64,000 nt of DNA, from contig JADHYV010000001.1 of the NCBI GenBank assembly GCA_027604705.1, positions 186,001-250,000 of the forward strand. The letters are read 5' to 3'. Origin of the DNA: Allomyces arbusculus (taxonomy: Eukaryota; Blastocladiomycota; Blastocladiomycetes; Blastocladiales; Blastocladiaceae). This document shows positions 1 to 12,500 of this stretch, in pieces. The first letter of the stretch is position 1. Every line of letters begins with the position of its first letter. The notes under the pieces were generated by a model. The model saw nothing but the letters and a program-made list of their open reading frames with translations. It was not told the origin of the DNA and made no database searches. Made by a program: the position numbers and the translations under genes.

Positions 1-85
1 CAAAACGGAACCGGGATCACCGACCGCCGTTGTCGCTCGTCGATCTTGGTCCCCGTCTCATAACCAACGCGAAAGGCGCGGCATC

Positions 86-2734
86 TTAGCTCGGCACCGG
101 TTTCACGGCATAGTCGCCCGGATGATCGAGGTACTTGTTGATCGCACTGAGCGCCCACACGAGTGCCGCCTGCTTGCGCGCCTCGCTCACGAGCACGACG
201 ACGTGCGCCTTTTCCTCGGGCCGCAACAGCACGCCCATGCGCATCCAGTCGCGGTAGGTGAGCGTGTGCGGCGCGCACGCGACCTTCTTAACAAAGGCTT
301 TGGTGCGTCTAGTCAATTGCGACGGGGATCCCAGTCAGTTCTTCTCGTCCCACATCCTCGCCCCACACTGAAAAGAAACCAACGTACTTGTTCACAAAAT
401 GGTTGACGCGCGAATAATTGTAATCGTCGTGCGACATGCCAAACAGCCGCAGAACATAGTACCAAATCGCTTCGCGGAACGGCGCCGTATCGATCCCCGC
501 GGCGCCGCGCGTTGAGGTGCTGCACACACTGCGCGAATCCGTGGGTGTCGGCGCCGGCGGGACGCGCAACGCCGCCAAATCCACTGGCGGCGCCGGATAC
601 GGTGCGGGAGACGCGCCACGCGCCGCATCGTCGCGCCACGCGGCCCACCGCGCATCGCTGTGATCCTCGTGGTCCTCGCTGTGGTAGTTTTCGTCGTCGT
701 CGTCGGACCCAAGCACGCCATCGTGTAAATCCTCGCCGTCGTCGTAGTCGTCATCGCCGCCGAAATCGTCCATGTCCTCGTCGGCGACAAACACGCTGCT
801 GTCGGTCATATGCTGCGCCTCGGCAAACGCCTCGTCAAGCAACTCGCCCACTTCGTGCCCGAGGTACTTCGAGACGAGGCCGAGCCCGTGCTCTTCCCAG
901 GACCAGTCGCCGAGACGGAAGACCGTGTAGTCGGCGGCCTTGACGTCAAAATCGACGTGGTGTGCGACGAGCGACGTGTCAGCCGGGTCGGTGAAGTGCG
1001 TTGCCATGCACGCCAAGTCGGGCGCAACGAGGGCCGGGATTGTGCCGGGCCGCGCCCACCACGTCGCGCAGTGCCGCAATGTCGCAGCGTCGGCGTCCTG
1101 CGGGACGTGCAAGTCCGTGGGTGGTGGTGGCGGTGGGATGCTTGCGAGGAACGTGGCGCCGTCGTAGGGTGTGGGCAATGTCTGCTCGGTTTCGCTGTCG
1201 GACCAGACTGGGACAAGCAAAGGATCACGTCAGTCGTTGGCACCTAGAACACCCAGGTTCTCCCGTGAAGCAACCGAAATGCATGCGTACCGTCCGTCCC
1301 CGTTTCGACACGCTCGAATGCGGCGCGCCGCGCCTGCTCGGCCTCGATAAACGACGACGCGACCGAATTCGGCGCCGACTCGACTGCAACCGCACCACCG
1401 GTTGCCAGCTCTTCCTCTGAGAACGATGCCGACTCCTTAAGCCGCGCGATCAGCTGGTCTGTCAACGAAGCCTCGGCGGGGGACACGACCTGCGCAGCAG
1501 CAGCCGCATCAGCGACCGTCGCCATGACACTCGCAGTGCTCACGGGCACCGTGCCCACCTCGGCGACCAAGTCTTCGTGCACAAGCACGGCGCCACCGAC
1601 CGTATCTGGTTCGGGCACAACCCCCGTCCCGAGCGCGAGTGAGCACTGGGCATGCACCGTGACAAGCACCGTGACCGCATGCACGATCTCGGCGACCGTC
1701 CAGGCATCCGGCGACGTGGCGCCCATCCCCGCCGGATCCACGAGCGCAGCAATCAGAACCGGCGTGACCCGCCACGGCTGGTGCGCGAGCGCCGCATTCA
1801 GTCCCGCCAGAGCCGCCAGTTTCCGCGGCACCCCGGCCCGCCCGAGTTCTAGCCACGTGGGATCCCCACCGGCTTGCAAGTACTCGGAGCGCATGAGGGC
1901 CGCGACGGGCAGGCACCGGAACTGCGACGCGGCCGCGACCGCCAGATACAGCCGCCACGCACGTGGGACGGGGCCGTTCGTGTCCCGCAAGACGGCACGT
2001 GTCGCGAGCCGCCATTTGGTCAGGTACGTGGGGAAGTAGGCGAGGACGCGGTCGAGGTGCATCACACGGCCACCGCCGGACGAAGGGTCGGCGAGGTCCC
2101 GTAGCGCGGACCAGGCCGCACGAGGGGTGCCGTACCCGGGGAACTTGCGCCGTGGCGGGAGCGGCAGGTGCAGCGGTGCGCCGCTTGGAAGGGTGGTACT
2201 GGGCGATGCCGCGTCGGGTGTCGTGGGCGCGTGCGACGTTAAGCCGTCGGGCAGCGGGACCAAGTCGCCTGGTGCGAGAAAGCACGACGGGGTCGGGTGT
2301 GCGGGCCGCGGGATCGGCACACCCGACGCGCGCAAGTCGCGCAATAACGCAGTCAATGGCGCGCGCACGTCCGGGTACGGGCACGACGTGGCGATGCGGA
2401 TCAGCGTCAGGACGTGCAGGTGCAGCAGCATGCGCGACTCGGCCGGGTCGTCGTTGGGTGCTGCCGAGGCCGGGCCCGACGGAGGAGTCGTCGCGGTCGT
2501 CGGGGACCGCGGCAGGGCCACCGTGCCGGACCCGCGCCGCGTCGCTGGGTCGTAGCATGCATCGGCCCAGGACCGTGCGATCGAGACGACGCTTGCGAGC
2601 GCTTGCGACCGCGCCGCGCGCGAACGAGCGTGCAGGCCGGCAAAGAGCGCGGCGCGGTACCGCGTCGACGACAGGTACTGCGCCTCGACGGCGAGCGTCG
2701 GCGCCGCGAGCAGGACAAGGTCCGTGTCGGTCAT
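86..2734 (-). CDS. SESN: Sestrin (PA26 family), leucine-sensor/antioxidant protein
   Basis: In animals sestrins bind leucine and GATOR2 and so control TORC1; the N-terminal half is an AhpD-like antioxidant fold. The model has three exons (2734-1291, 1207-388, 308-86), giving 828 aa. The introns are 83 and 79 nt with GTACGC/GTACGT donors and CTGAC branch points. The N-terminal domain, from about residue 215, shows QAGGDPTWLE, LAHQPW and EIVHAV as in animal sestrins. The C-terminal domain shows DYTVFRLGDWSWEEHG, IDTAPFREAIWYY and a closing EARKQAALVWALSAI. Positions matching human SESN2 T374, T386, R390, W444 and E451 appear kept (T616, T722, R726, W776, E786/787); T377 is Ser619. An acidic insert of about 100 residues, rich in D/E, splits the loop between the leucine-lid threonines. 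Animal sestrins are about 480-550 aa, so this one is long at the N-terminus too. Start chosen at MTDTDLVLL, where coding bias begins; an in-frame upstream Met at 3019 is less likely. Confidence 0.9.
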
Positions 2735-4268
2735 CTGGAGGAGTGCGAGGGTCGCGTGGATGGATAGGTTCGTGTTGCGAGTGCGGGAAGCGGGCAAGCC
2801 GGGCGAGATAAGGCGGCTGGGAAGGCGACCTGGAGAACGGAGGCAGCAGTAGCGCGCACAGACGCGCGCGTTAGTCCCGGGGCCTGCGGGACATAAGTAG
2901 CCGGCGGGTGCGTCGCGTCGCGGGCGTCTCGGTTCAGTGTGTGCGCGCCCTTGGCAGCCGATGGTGGTGCCATGGTCCCGACCAGGCAGCTGCCCTGTCG
3001 CACGCGATCTCGACACCACTCAGGTACCCGAACGCGCGAGCATGGGCGCTCAACGAGACATGCACGATGTCGCCACGCCCGTGCCGCGCGCGCACCGCTT
3101 GCACGCGCGCCCGGTCGGCGTGGAGGGAGGGAGCCACGGCGGACGCGACGCCCTCGGCTGGCGCGCGATTCAGTGTTCCATCTCGCCTGCCAGCACGCAC
3201 GCACACGTTGGGCCCTCCCCTTGCAGCCCATGCATGTTCGGGTATTTCGAACCACGGACACCAACCACCAGGCCCAGGCAGCAAGCCGGTCAGGGGTGGG
3301 ACGGTCGTGGGCGTGATGGACGAGACGGCGCGGGACCGGCTTGCTGGCGCCGGGGGTTGCCCACCCAGAAGCGTCTGGCGCGAACCACGGGCCATGCAGC
3401 ACGCCTGCAGCATGTGCATGTGCCAGGTTGCGGTCGCGGGTTGCGGGGAATCATTGGGCCGGCATCCACCCGACCGTGGGCGAGCCGTTCTCGAATGTTT
3501 CCAGGTGTGGACTTGCTCCACTCGGAAGACCTGGTCGCCACGGGAGCACCGATGACGCCAGCGACAGCGGCGCCGAGAGAATGGCACAGGAAGAACAAGA
3601 GAGCGGGATCGACGCACCCTGTCGGTGTTGAGAGGTCTTGACCTGGCCGACTGGCGCAGGAAAGTTTGCTAGCAGGAATGGGGACCAATCGCGGACACGG
3701 GGGCCCGTCGTCGGACAGTGAACCGTGGTCCACAGGACGGCCGGGCTCGCAGCAGTGGTAGCTTCGCGGTGGAGCTGGACAAGGTGGCGTCCTCGATCGG
3801 TTGCAGGCAGTCGCTGGCGGTGCCGATGCCGTGGTGCAGCTTGGGTTGGCCAGGATGATTGATGGCAACCAACCACGAGACGAGAGCAGCGTCGAACAGC
3901 ACGCCAAGCGGGCGCGGACAAAGTGATCACTGATTACGGCCAGAGCTGCCAGTTTGCTGGCGGCGAAGACTGTCGTGGGCGCACAAGATCTCGGTGAGAC
4001 GGGCGCAGACGTTGCGCGCGTTGCGCTGGCAGAAGCAGAGGAGTGGGAGACAGCGACTCCCAGCGCACCTGACCGCGGAGTCGCGAGCCGTCGCATCTGT
4101 CGGCGTCTCCTGACCGCGCGTTTACCGCAAGAGTCCGCGCTGTGCTTCATTTCTGTGTGCCGCAAGCCAGAGCCGCCGCGCGATCACCTTCTGTCAAATC
4201 TTTTCTTTGGCCGACCAGCAAGCGTGGCCGCGGCTCTCCGACCACCAACCCCCCCCCCCCCCTCGACC
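2735..4268. other. Divergent intergenic region, SESN/NARS promoters
   Basis: About 1.5 kb between two divergent starts. Several open frames cross it on both strands, but they lack recognisable domains and overlap each other, as expected at this GC content. It ends in a pyrimidine-rich tract just before the NARS start. No RNA gene or repeat family recognised. Confidence 0.6.
4249..4262 (+). repeat. C14 homopolymer abutting a start codon
   Basis: A run of 14 cytosines ends 6 bases before the NARS ATG. It is a pyrimidine tract in the presumed 5' leader and is likely length-polymorphic. Confidence 0.85.
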
Positions 4269-6162
4269 ATGGCCGGCAAGAAGATCTACGTCGACGAGCA
4301 GGCCGGCAACGACGCCAAGACGGGCCTCTCGGCTGTCGACGCCCTCGCCTCGGCGCTGCGTGCCCTCGAGCTGCACGGTAACGACGCCGCCAACGAGCTG
4401 CTCGTGCGCAAGGCCGGCGAAAAGGACTTCAAGCCGATCGCCGCGTCGGCCCTGAAGAAGGTCCAGAAAAAGTATGAGGCCGACCAGAAGAAGCTCGCTG
4501 CAAAGGCTGCCAAGCAGGCGGCCACCGCCGATGCGGCCAAGGCCAAAGAGGCCGAGGAAGCGCGCCGGCTCGAGGAGGCCAAGAAGATTGTGCTCGTCGA
4601 GGACAAGGCCCTGCCGCAGGCCATGAAGGTCAGTCAGTTTCTGCGTGGTGGTCGCTGGTTAAGATGTGGTCTCGGTGGATTCGAGCTGACGAGCACCCGT
4701 TTCAACAACAGATCAAGATCGGCAAGGCCACGTCGTCGCGCGACATGCGCGTCACCGTCTCCGGCTGGGTGCACCGCCTGCGCGTCCAGGGCAAGGACAT
4801 GATGTTCGTCGTTCTGCGCGACGGCACCGGCTTCCTGCAGTGCGTGCTGACGGGCCGCCTGGTACGCGTTTTGTGATCTTTCAAGGCCACAGAATGCTTT
4901 GATCTGACCGTCGAACTCTCTCGCAAAAGTGCCACACCTATGACGCCCTGACGCTCTCGACCGAGTCGACGATCCAGGTCTTCGGCACCATCAAGAAAGT
5001 GCCGGCTGGCAAGAACGTGCGTGCTGTTGCCATACCGATGCTTCTCGACCAAATTTGCTGACCTTTTGTTCTATCGCTCAATTAGGCTCCGGACGGCCAC
5101 GAGCTGATCGTCGACTACTGGAAGGTGCTCGGCAAGGCGCCGTCGGGCGACGATGCCTTTACCAACAAGCTCAACAAGGACTCGAACCCTGACGTGCTGC
5201 TCGACAACCGCCACCTGACGATTCGCGGCGAAACGGCCTCGGCCGTCCTCAAGATGCGTGCCCTGGTCCTGCAGGCCTTCCGCGCCTTCTACCAGTCGAC
5301 GGGCGTCACCGAGGTGAACCCGCCGCTCATGGTCCAGACACAGGTCGAGGGTGGGTCGACGCTCTTCAGCTTCAAGTACTATGGTGAGGATGCCTACCTC
5401 ACGCAGTCGTCGCAGCTCTACCTCGAGACGGTGCTGCCGTCGATTGGCGACGCCTACACGATTTCCGAGTCGTTCCGTGCCGAAAAGTCCCACACGCGCC
5501 GCCACTTGTCGCAGTACACGCACATTGAGGGGGAGCTCGGGTTCATCACGTTCGACGACCTGCTCGACCATCTCGAGCAAATGATCACGTTTGTGCTTGA
5601 CTACGTGTTTGCCGACGAGCTCGGCAAGACGCTCATGGCCGAGCTGAACCCGGACTTCCAGCGGCCCAAGACGCCGTTCCGGCGCATGAAGTACGTGGAC
5701 GCGATCGCGTGGCTCAAGGAGCACAAGATCACCAAGGAGGACGGCACCAGCTACGAGTTTGGCGACGATATCCCGGAAGCGCCCGAGCGCCGCATGACCG
5801 ACACGATTGGCGAGCCCATCTTGCTCACGCGGTTCCCTGCCGAGATTAAGGCCTTCTACATGAAGCGGTGCGGCGACGACAAGCGGGTCACTGAGTCGGT
5901 CGACGTGCTCATGCCCGGCGTCGGCGAGATTGTTGGTGGGTCGATGCGTATTGCCGACCACGACGAGCTGATTGCTGCCTACCACCGCGAGGGACTCGAC
6001 CCGGCGCCCTACTACTGGTACACGGAGCAGCGCAAGTTTGGCACGTGCGAGCACGGCGGGTACGGACTCGGCCTCGAGCGGTTCCTCGCCTGGCTGCTCA
6101 ACCGGTACACGGTCCGCGAGTGCTGCCTCTACCCGCGGTTCATGGGCCGCTGCACGCCGTAA
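4269..6162 (+). CDS. DED81: Asparaginyl-tRNA synthetase, cytosolic (class II)
   Basis: Charges tRNA-Asn with asparagine in the cytosol. Four exons (4269-4628, 4712-4861, 4930-5016, 5086-6162) encode 557 aa, close to yeast Ded81 (554) and human NARS1. The order is an N-terminal lysine-rich eukaryotic extension (about residues 1-120), an OB-fold anticodon-binding domain starting near VTVSGWVHRL, then the class II catalytic core. The core shows motif 2 (ESFRAEKSHTRRHLSQYTHIE, split by no intron), GEIVGGSMR and motif 3 GYGLGLERFLAW. It ends in CLYPRFMGRCTP, typical of AsnRS. All introns are phase 0 and 69-83 nt. Start at ATG 4269 directly after a C14 tract; it gives the expected MAGKKIYVDE-type N-terminus. 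No lesion seen. Confidence 0.96.
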
Positions 6163-6559
6163 GTGTCCTGTGCGTCCGTTCAGCACGATCAGGGAGCAGG
6201 TAGCATGGGTTATCGACGAACCGTGTGCTCCCGTTTTGTGTGTGCAGTTTTGCAGAAATACACCCCCGCATTCTCGAAATGCTTTTTTGACTTGAAAACA
6301 GAGATTCCAGCTCGAAAGGACATCTACGGCAAGCAGCTCCAAGAGGTCCACGTCAGTGACATGTGCCGTCACGACGCGACAGGGTCTTCGCGCTCCCCCG
6401 CTCCTTTGGCTCGAGCGATCAAGGCAGCGTGTGTCTAGGTCAACCAGTCTTCCCTCTCCACCACCAAATCGCTACCACGACCAACCAACCCGACTTGGGC
6501 CCGTGCCATACTCGCCGACAACTCGGCCAAGCACGCCAGATTTGACCACACACACCGCC
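6163..6559. other. Intergenic, DED81 3' end to TRA1 5' end
   Basis: About 400 bases between co-oriented genes. It carries the 3' UTR of the synthetase and a C/A-rich stretch that probably forms the TRA1 leader. No further gene seen. Confidence 0.6.
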
Positions 6560-9500
6560 ATGTCGGCCAACGCGGCTGGCGCGGCACCCGCACCCACGGC
6601 GCCGCCACCAGCAACGGCCGAGGCGACCACTACGCCAGTTCCAGCCACTACCACAAACACCACGACCAATTCCGACGCAATGGATACCGACCCACCCGCC
6701 ACGGCCAGCGCAACCGACCCTGCGCCCGCTGGCGATGAACCGCCCGCCGCGCTCGTCCAGCTCGCCGAACGATTGATCCAAGCGACCGACGGTGCGTCGC
6801 GTCGCGCTCCCGTCGCCGCATCCCCCCAGAATGAATTCCAAGTGGCTTTGCGAATCCTCTCCACCGGATGATTACGACCTGACGCGACCGACACACCACT
6901 GTGCGTTGCGATAGTGTCCGACCGGTTGCCGCTCGTCGCCAAGCTGCGCGACGAACTCGACACGATGATACAGGACCACCCGCAGCACTGGGTGAACCTC
7001 ATGGTTCCGGCGCTGATTCACGTCGTGAACACGACCGAACCCGTCATGGAGGCGCTCGCGCCCGTGCAGGTGTGTTCGGGTCCGGAACCGCTACTGCGAC
7101 GAACACCGCGCGGGTTACTGACCCGTTCGTGTTCTGGATTCTCCAGAGACTGCGATCACACTGCCTTGACGTCCTGCAGCGCGTGCAGCTCACCGAGGCG
7201 TTCCGCCCGCACGTCGAGAACCTGATGCAGATGCTCTTTGGCGTGCTCGAGCGCGACAACGAGGAGAATGGGCAGACGGCGCTGAAGGTGGTCATGGAAA
7301 TTAGCCGCATCTTCAAGTCGGTGTGTGAGCCGCAGGTGCGTTGATTGCTCGTCGTTGCGCTTTCCGATCCGCCGTTTTGACGTGGTCGCTGACATTGGCC
7401 GAACTACATCGTTGTCATCAGGTCGGCCCGTTCCTGCAACTCGTCACAGCCATGTACGCGAGCATGCAAGCCACGGTCGCGCGCGTCTTTGACAATGCGA
7501 CGTCGAGCGAGGAGGCCGCACAGGAATTCGACCTCGACGCGGCCATGAGCGGTGCCGCGAGCGACGCGGCGTCGGCCGCATCAATCCCCGCCGTCACGCG
7601 CGCGCCGCGGTCGGAACCGCCATTATCGCCCAAAGCCGCGAGCTCGAGCCGGCGCAAGTCGAGCGCAAGCACAACGCTCATGCCGGCGCTCAACAGCTTC
7701 AAGGTGCTCATGGACTGCCCAATTATTGTCGTGATGCTCATCCAGACGCACAAAAAGTTTGCGAAAACCGACTTGCCGCAATTATTGCGCGTGGCGATTG
7801 ATGCATTGCAAGTGCAACCGGCGGCTCAAGCCGCGGCGCACGCGGCCGCGCAGGCCGGGCACACCGAACCGCGGTACCATATTGGCCGCGCCAAGGCGAT
7901 CACACAAGTGCAGCAGTTTACCGACTTGATTGTGTGCCAGGTCAAGACGGTTTCGTTCCTGGCCTACATTGTGCGCGGGTACGAGGCGCTCTGCACCGAG
8001 TACATGGACCGAATCCCGCCCATCATCATCCAGCTGCTGTGCAACTTGCCGTCGGACGCGGCCAGCACGCGCAAGGAATTACTCGTGGCCACACGGCACA
8101 TTTGGTCGACCTCGTTCCGCGCTCCGTTTGCCGCGCACGTCGACCAGCTCCTGTCCGAGGAAATCATGATTGGGACGGGTATGACGGGCCGCGACCTATT
8201 GCGACCGATTGCCTGGAACATGGTCGCCGATTTCTTGCACGGCGAGCGCGACAAGCTCACGATGCGGCAAATCCTCGCGGCGATCGAGCTGTTTTGCAAG
8301 AACTTGCACGACCCAAGTTTCACGCATACGGCCCTCGCCATCAGCGTCAAGCTGCTCGTCACGCTGCAGGAGGCCGTCGTCTCGACCATGACTGACCGGT
8401 CGCAGGCACGCGTCATTGTCTTGCACATATTGTCCGTATTTTGCGCGAAAATCGTCTCGCTCTCGCACTACCTCGCCAAGTTCCGCGCACCGCACCGCGT
8501 CACGCTTTCGTCGACGACACGCGTACGCACCTTGTCGGCCGGGCCGGCCTCTGCGGCGGACCGGTCTGACTCGCCCGCCGCAGCCGAGAATGCTGCACGC
8601 GCTCGATCCCCGGGCGAAGCGCACGAGGCCGTGCGCCCGCTGTCATCGCCGTCGCCGTTCCAGAGCATGGCGGGCATGAACTCCACCGGCGCAGCACCAC
8701 CGCGTGCGGGATCCGTGTCGAGCAGTGTACCACGGTCGTCGCCAGCACCACCCTCGTCGCTGGGTAATGGCGGCACCGACTTGCCGCCCGCTGAGCCTGC
8801 CGACTTGCCCGAGCACCCGTGGGAGATTGATTTTGAGGCGAGCCGGCCGATCAAGACGTCGCGCATGCCGCAGCAGACGCTTGCGCAAATGGCACCGCCC
8901 ACGACTCGCGAGCAGGACCTGCAGCAAGAAAAGACGGAGATTCGGTTTTTGCTGCGACACTTGATTGGCCACTTGCGGTACATTGTGCACACGCTGCGGC
9001 TGTGCTCGACGCCGCCGGTGCCGCCCATGGGTCAGCCGCAACCGGCGACGCTGTTGCGTGCGCAGTCGCCCGCCGAGGTCAACCTGTTTCGCACGCTGTT
9101 GCGCGCGTCACTGCAGTGCTTCGAGTACTATTGGATGGACATTCCCAACAACAACCTCGGCGCACCCGGCCAGGATATCATCTTTACCAAAATGGGCACG
9201 TCGGCCAAGGAGGAAAAGGAGATTCTCGACCAGCTCAGCTCCGTGTTTGTGCTCGTCGACCCGGCGCTGTTCCACGAAGTGTTTGCGTCGCAGATTGACT
9301 TTCTGTTCGAGTGCATGACGCACGACACGTCGCTCGTGGCCGTGCCGCAGTTTTTGCTGAGCGTCGAGCATTTCAGCGCCAAGTTCAACAGCCTGTTACT
9401 CGGGTACTTGATGTCGCGGCTCGAGGACCTCGGCAAGGGCGACGCGCTACTGTCGGCAATTCACTTGCGCCAGTACAAGCTCGTCTTCAACGCCGTCACG

Positions 9501-12500
9501 CACTACCCGGACCAGAACGAGCGCGTATTGCACCCGCATCTTACGACCATGATCTTGCAGTGCCTGCAGCTCAGCACGACGGCCAAGGAGCCGAGCAACT
9601 ACTTTTTGCTGCTGCGCGCCATGTTTCGCGCAATTGGCGGTGGCCGGTTCGAGCTGCTATACAAGGAAGTGCTGCCGCTGCTACCGGTCCTGCTCACGCA
9701 CCTCAACCACTTCCTCACGGTCGCGCACACGCCGCAAATGAAGGAGTTGTTTGTCGAGCTGTGCCTGACGGTACCCGTTCGACTGTCGGTGCTCTTGCCG
9801 CATCTCTCGCACTTGATGCGGCCGCTCGTGCTCGCACTGCAGTCGGGCCCGGAACTCGTCAGCCAAGGCCTGCGCACGCTCGAGCTCTGCATCGACAACT
9901 TGACGCAAGAGTTTTTGGATCCAATCATGGCCCCCGTCATTGACGATCTCATGCAGGCGCTCTGGCGGCACCTGCGCCCGCTGCCGTACAACCAGCAGCA
10001 CGCGCACGCGACCATGCGCATCCTCGGCAAGCTCGGCGGCCGCAATCGCAAGCGCATGAAGTGGGCGCTGCCGTCGCCCGAGGGACTGCGACACCTCGAG
10101 CCACTCGGGTTCCAGGTGCCCGTTGCCATGAACGGCGGCATGATCACGGTCAAGGTCGACATGGGCGACTTGGTCATGCACGCGCTCTCGATACTCGACG
10201 ACGCGACGGCCAACGACCCGGATCGCGAACATGTCTTCCAATTTTTGCGGCACGTGGTTGAGGACGCACAGCTCGACGTGGACGCGCGCATTCTCGGTGG
10301 GATTTTCCGCGCGGCGTATCGCGGCGTCGCGGACGCGAAAGAGTACTTGCGGGACATGACCGTCCGGTACCGCACGCACGCAAAAGTGGGTCACTTCCTC
10401 GACGCCGTCGTGACGGTCATGGCCTCGGCCAACCACGAATTGCGTCCGGTTGGGAAAGCTGCCGTCGAGCATTTTTTCGAAGGCAATACCGACTCGGACC
10501 ACGCCGCTGCCGCGTTCCAGCAGTTTGCGCTCAAGTTTTGCTCGTGCTGTTTCCGCGACGGGTGGTACGGCCAAGGCGGCGGCAGTTTGGGAATCGCGAC
10601 GTGTGTGCGACTGCCAGTGCCAACGGCCTGGCTCGTGCGGTTCGAGTTGGATTTCATTCGCGCGCTGCTCTACATGCTCAAGTCGCCCGACACAATTCAC
10701 GAGACGCCGCGCGTCCAGGAAACGCTCAACCAGCTACTCAAGATTTGCAACCGGCCCGACGCGGATGCCGATCGCATGGACGTGGTCGTAGAGGCCGCGT
10801 CAACGGGCGAGGTCGTGACGCAAGGGACAAGCAGTGGAGGTGCTGAGTCGCCCACGGGCGGGGCCGAAAGTGGCGCAGGGTCGCAGGTGAACGGCGAGCA
10901 AAACTCGACGACGACCGAGCCCATGGACGTGGATAGAGCAGCGACAAACGGCATGGTGGCGCCCGGCGGCGACGCGGCATCAAGCACGCCGACCAACGCC
11001 AACGGCGCAGTGTCCGAGGCGCCCGAACCAGCGTCCAAGAGTCGGTTCCAGGCGCTCATATCGCTGCTGATTCTCGAGCTCGCGAGCAGTTCCAAGCAAG
11101 TGCGCGAGACGGTGCAGGCCGCTTTGCAGCTCTTGGCCGACTTGACGGGCAAGGAAGTCACGGAGCTGCTGCTGCCCTGTAAGGACCGGCTGCTCGAGCC
11201 CATCTATTCGCGCCCGCTGCGCGCCTTGCCGCTGCCCATGCAGATTGGCAATACCGACGCCATCAAGTACTGTCTGTCGCTGCGCCCACCGTTGCTCGAA
11301 TTTACAACTGAGCTGAACCGCATGCTTACAGAGGCACTTGCGCTCGCAGACGCAGAGGACTCGGTGCTCGTTCACAAAATTCTTCCTGTCAAGCACTCGG
11401 CGTCGCCCGTCGACCTGCGCATCGTGTGCATCCAGCTGCTGTCGGCGGCCATGGCATGCAGTGAGTTCCAGTCGCAGCGGCAGAGCACGATGCGCACCCG
11501 CATTATTGCCGTGTTCTTCAAGCGGCTCTACCACAGATCGCAGGACGTGGTCGATGCCGCCAACAAGGCCATGCATCAGGTGCTCTCGCAAGGGTCGAAG
11601 CTGCCCAAGGAGTTGCTGCAAAACGGGCTCAAGCCAATACTCAGTACGCTCGCAGACCACAACCGGCTCTCGGTCCCCGCGCTGGAAGGGCTCGGACGAC
11701 TGCTCGAGCTCCTCACCAACTACTTCAAGGTCGAGATTGGCCGCAAGCTGCTCGACCATTTGCGTGCGTGGTCGACGCAGGCCGTACTTGAAGCGTGCTC
11801 GATTCACGCACTCGCCGACGTCAACGAGATTCGTATCATCACGGCGCTGCTCGACGTGTTCTCGCAACTGCCGCCGCAGGCCAATGTGTTCATGGACGAC
11901 CTCGTCAAGGAAGTGACGCGGATGGAGACATTGCTGCGGCGCAGCCAAGCGAGCCCGTTCCGCAAGTCGCTGGCCAAGTACATGGTGCGATACACGGTCG
12001 ATGCCGTACCTTACTTTTTGGCGCGCGTACACGAGCTCGACACGCTGCAGTTGTTTGTGGGATTGCTGCAGCTCGAGCAGAGCACGGCGCTGCGCGCGGA
12101 AACAGCAAAACATGTCGACCAGCTCGTGACGCTGGTCGGGCCCGATGGGCGGTTGCGGCCGGAAGTGTGCGAGATTTTGCACGTTTTGCACCGGCACGGC
12201 ATGGACGTGCTCACCGAGTCGGTCTTTGCGGTGCTCGCCAAGCTGCCCGTCAACCACACGCACACCTACACGCAGACGAATCAGCAAGTCGTCGAGCTCT
12301 ATTGCGCCTTCTTTGCCAAGCCAACGCGACGGCTCGAGGCCATGCTTACCGTGTGCGCGTGGATGACCAAGTTCCCCAACAACTACTTGAAGGTTTACAT
12401 TCAGCAGCAGCTCACGGCCACGGCGTTCAAGTTGTCGTGGGCCGAACTGGACGCGATTCTGTTCAAGGTGATTGAGCAGCTCGACGACCCATGTACGGTC

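Noticed and set aside
2937-4165. Overlapping 200-290-codon frames in the SESN/DED81 spacer
   Set aside because: Overlap on both strands, no domains, no splice chain; expected by chance at this GC content.
5071-6372. Minus-strand 433-codon open frame over DED81
   Set aside because: Antisense shadow of the conserved synthetase core; low-complexity composition, no domain.
6792-6829. A 38-nt GT-AG pair in the TRA1 N-terminus
   Set aside because: The 123-nt alternative (6792-6914) is phase-correct, has a CTGAC branch and restores alignment to TRRAP.
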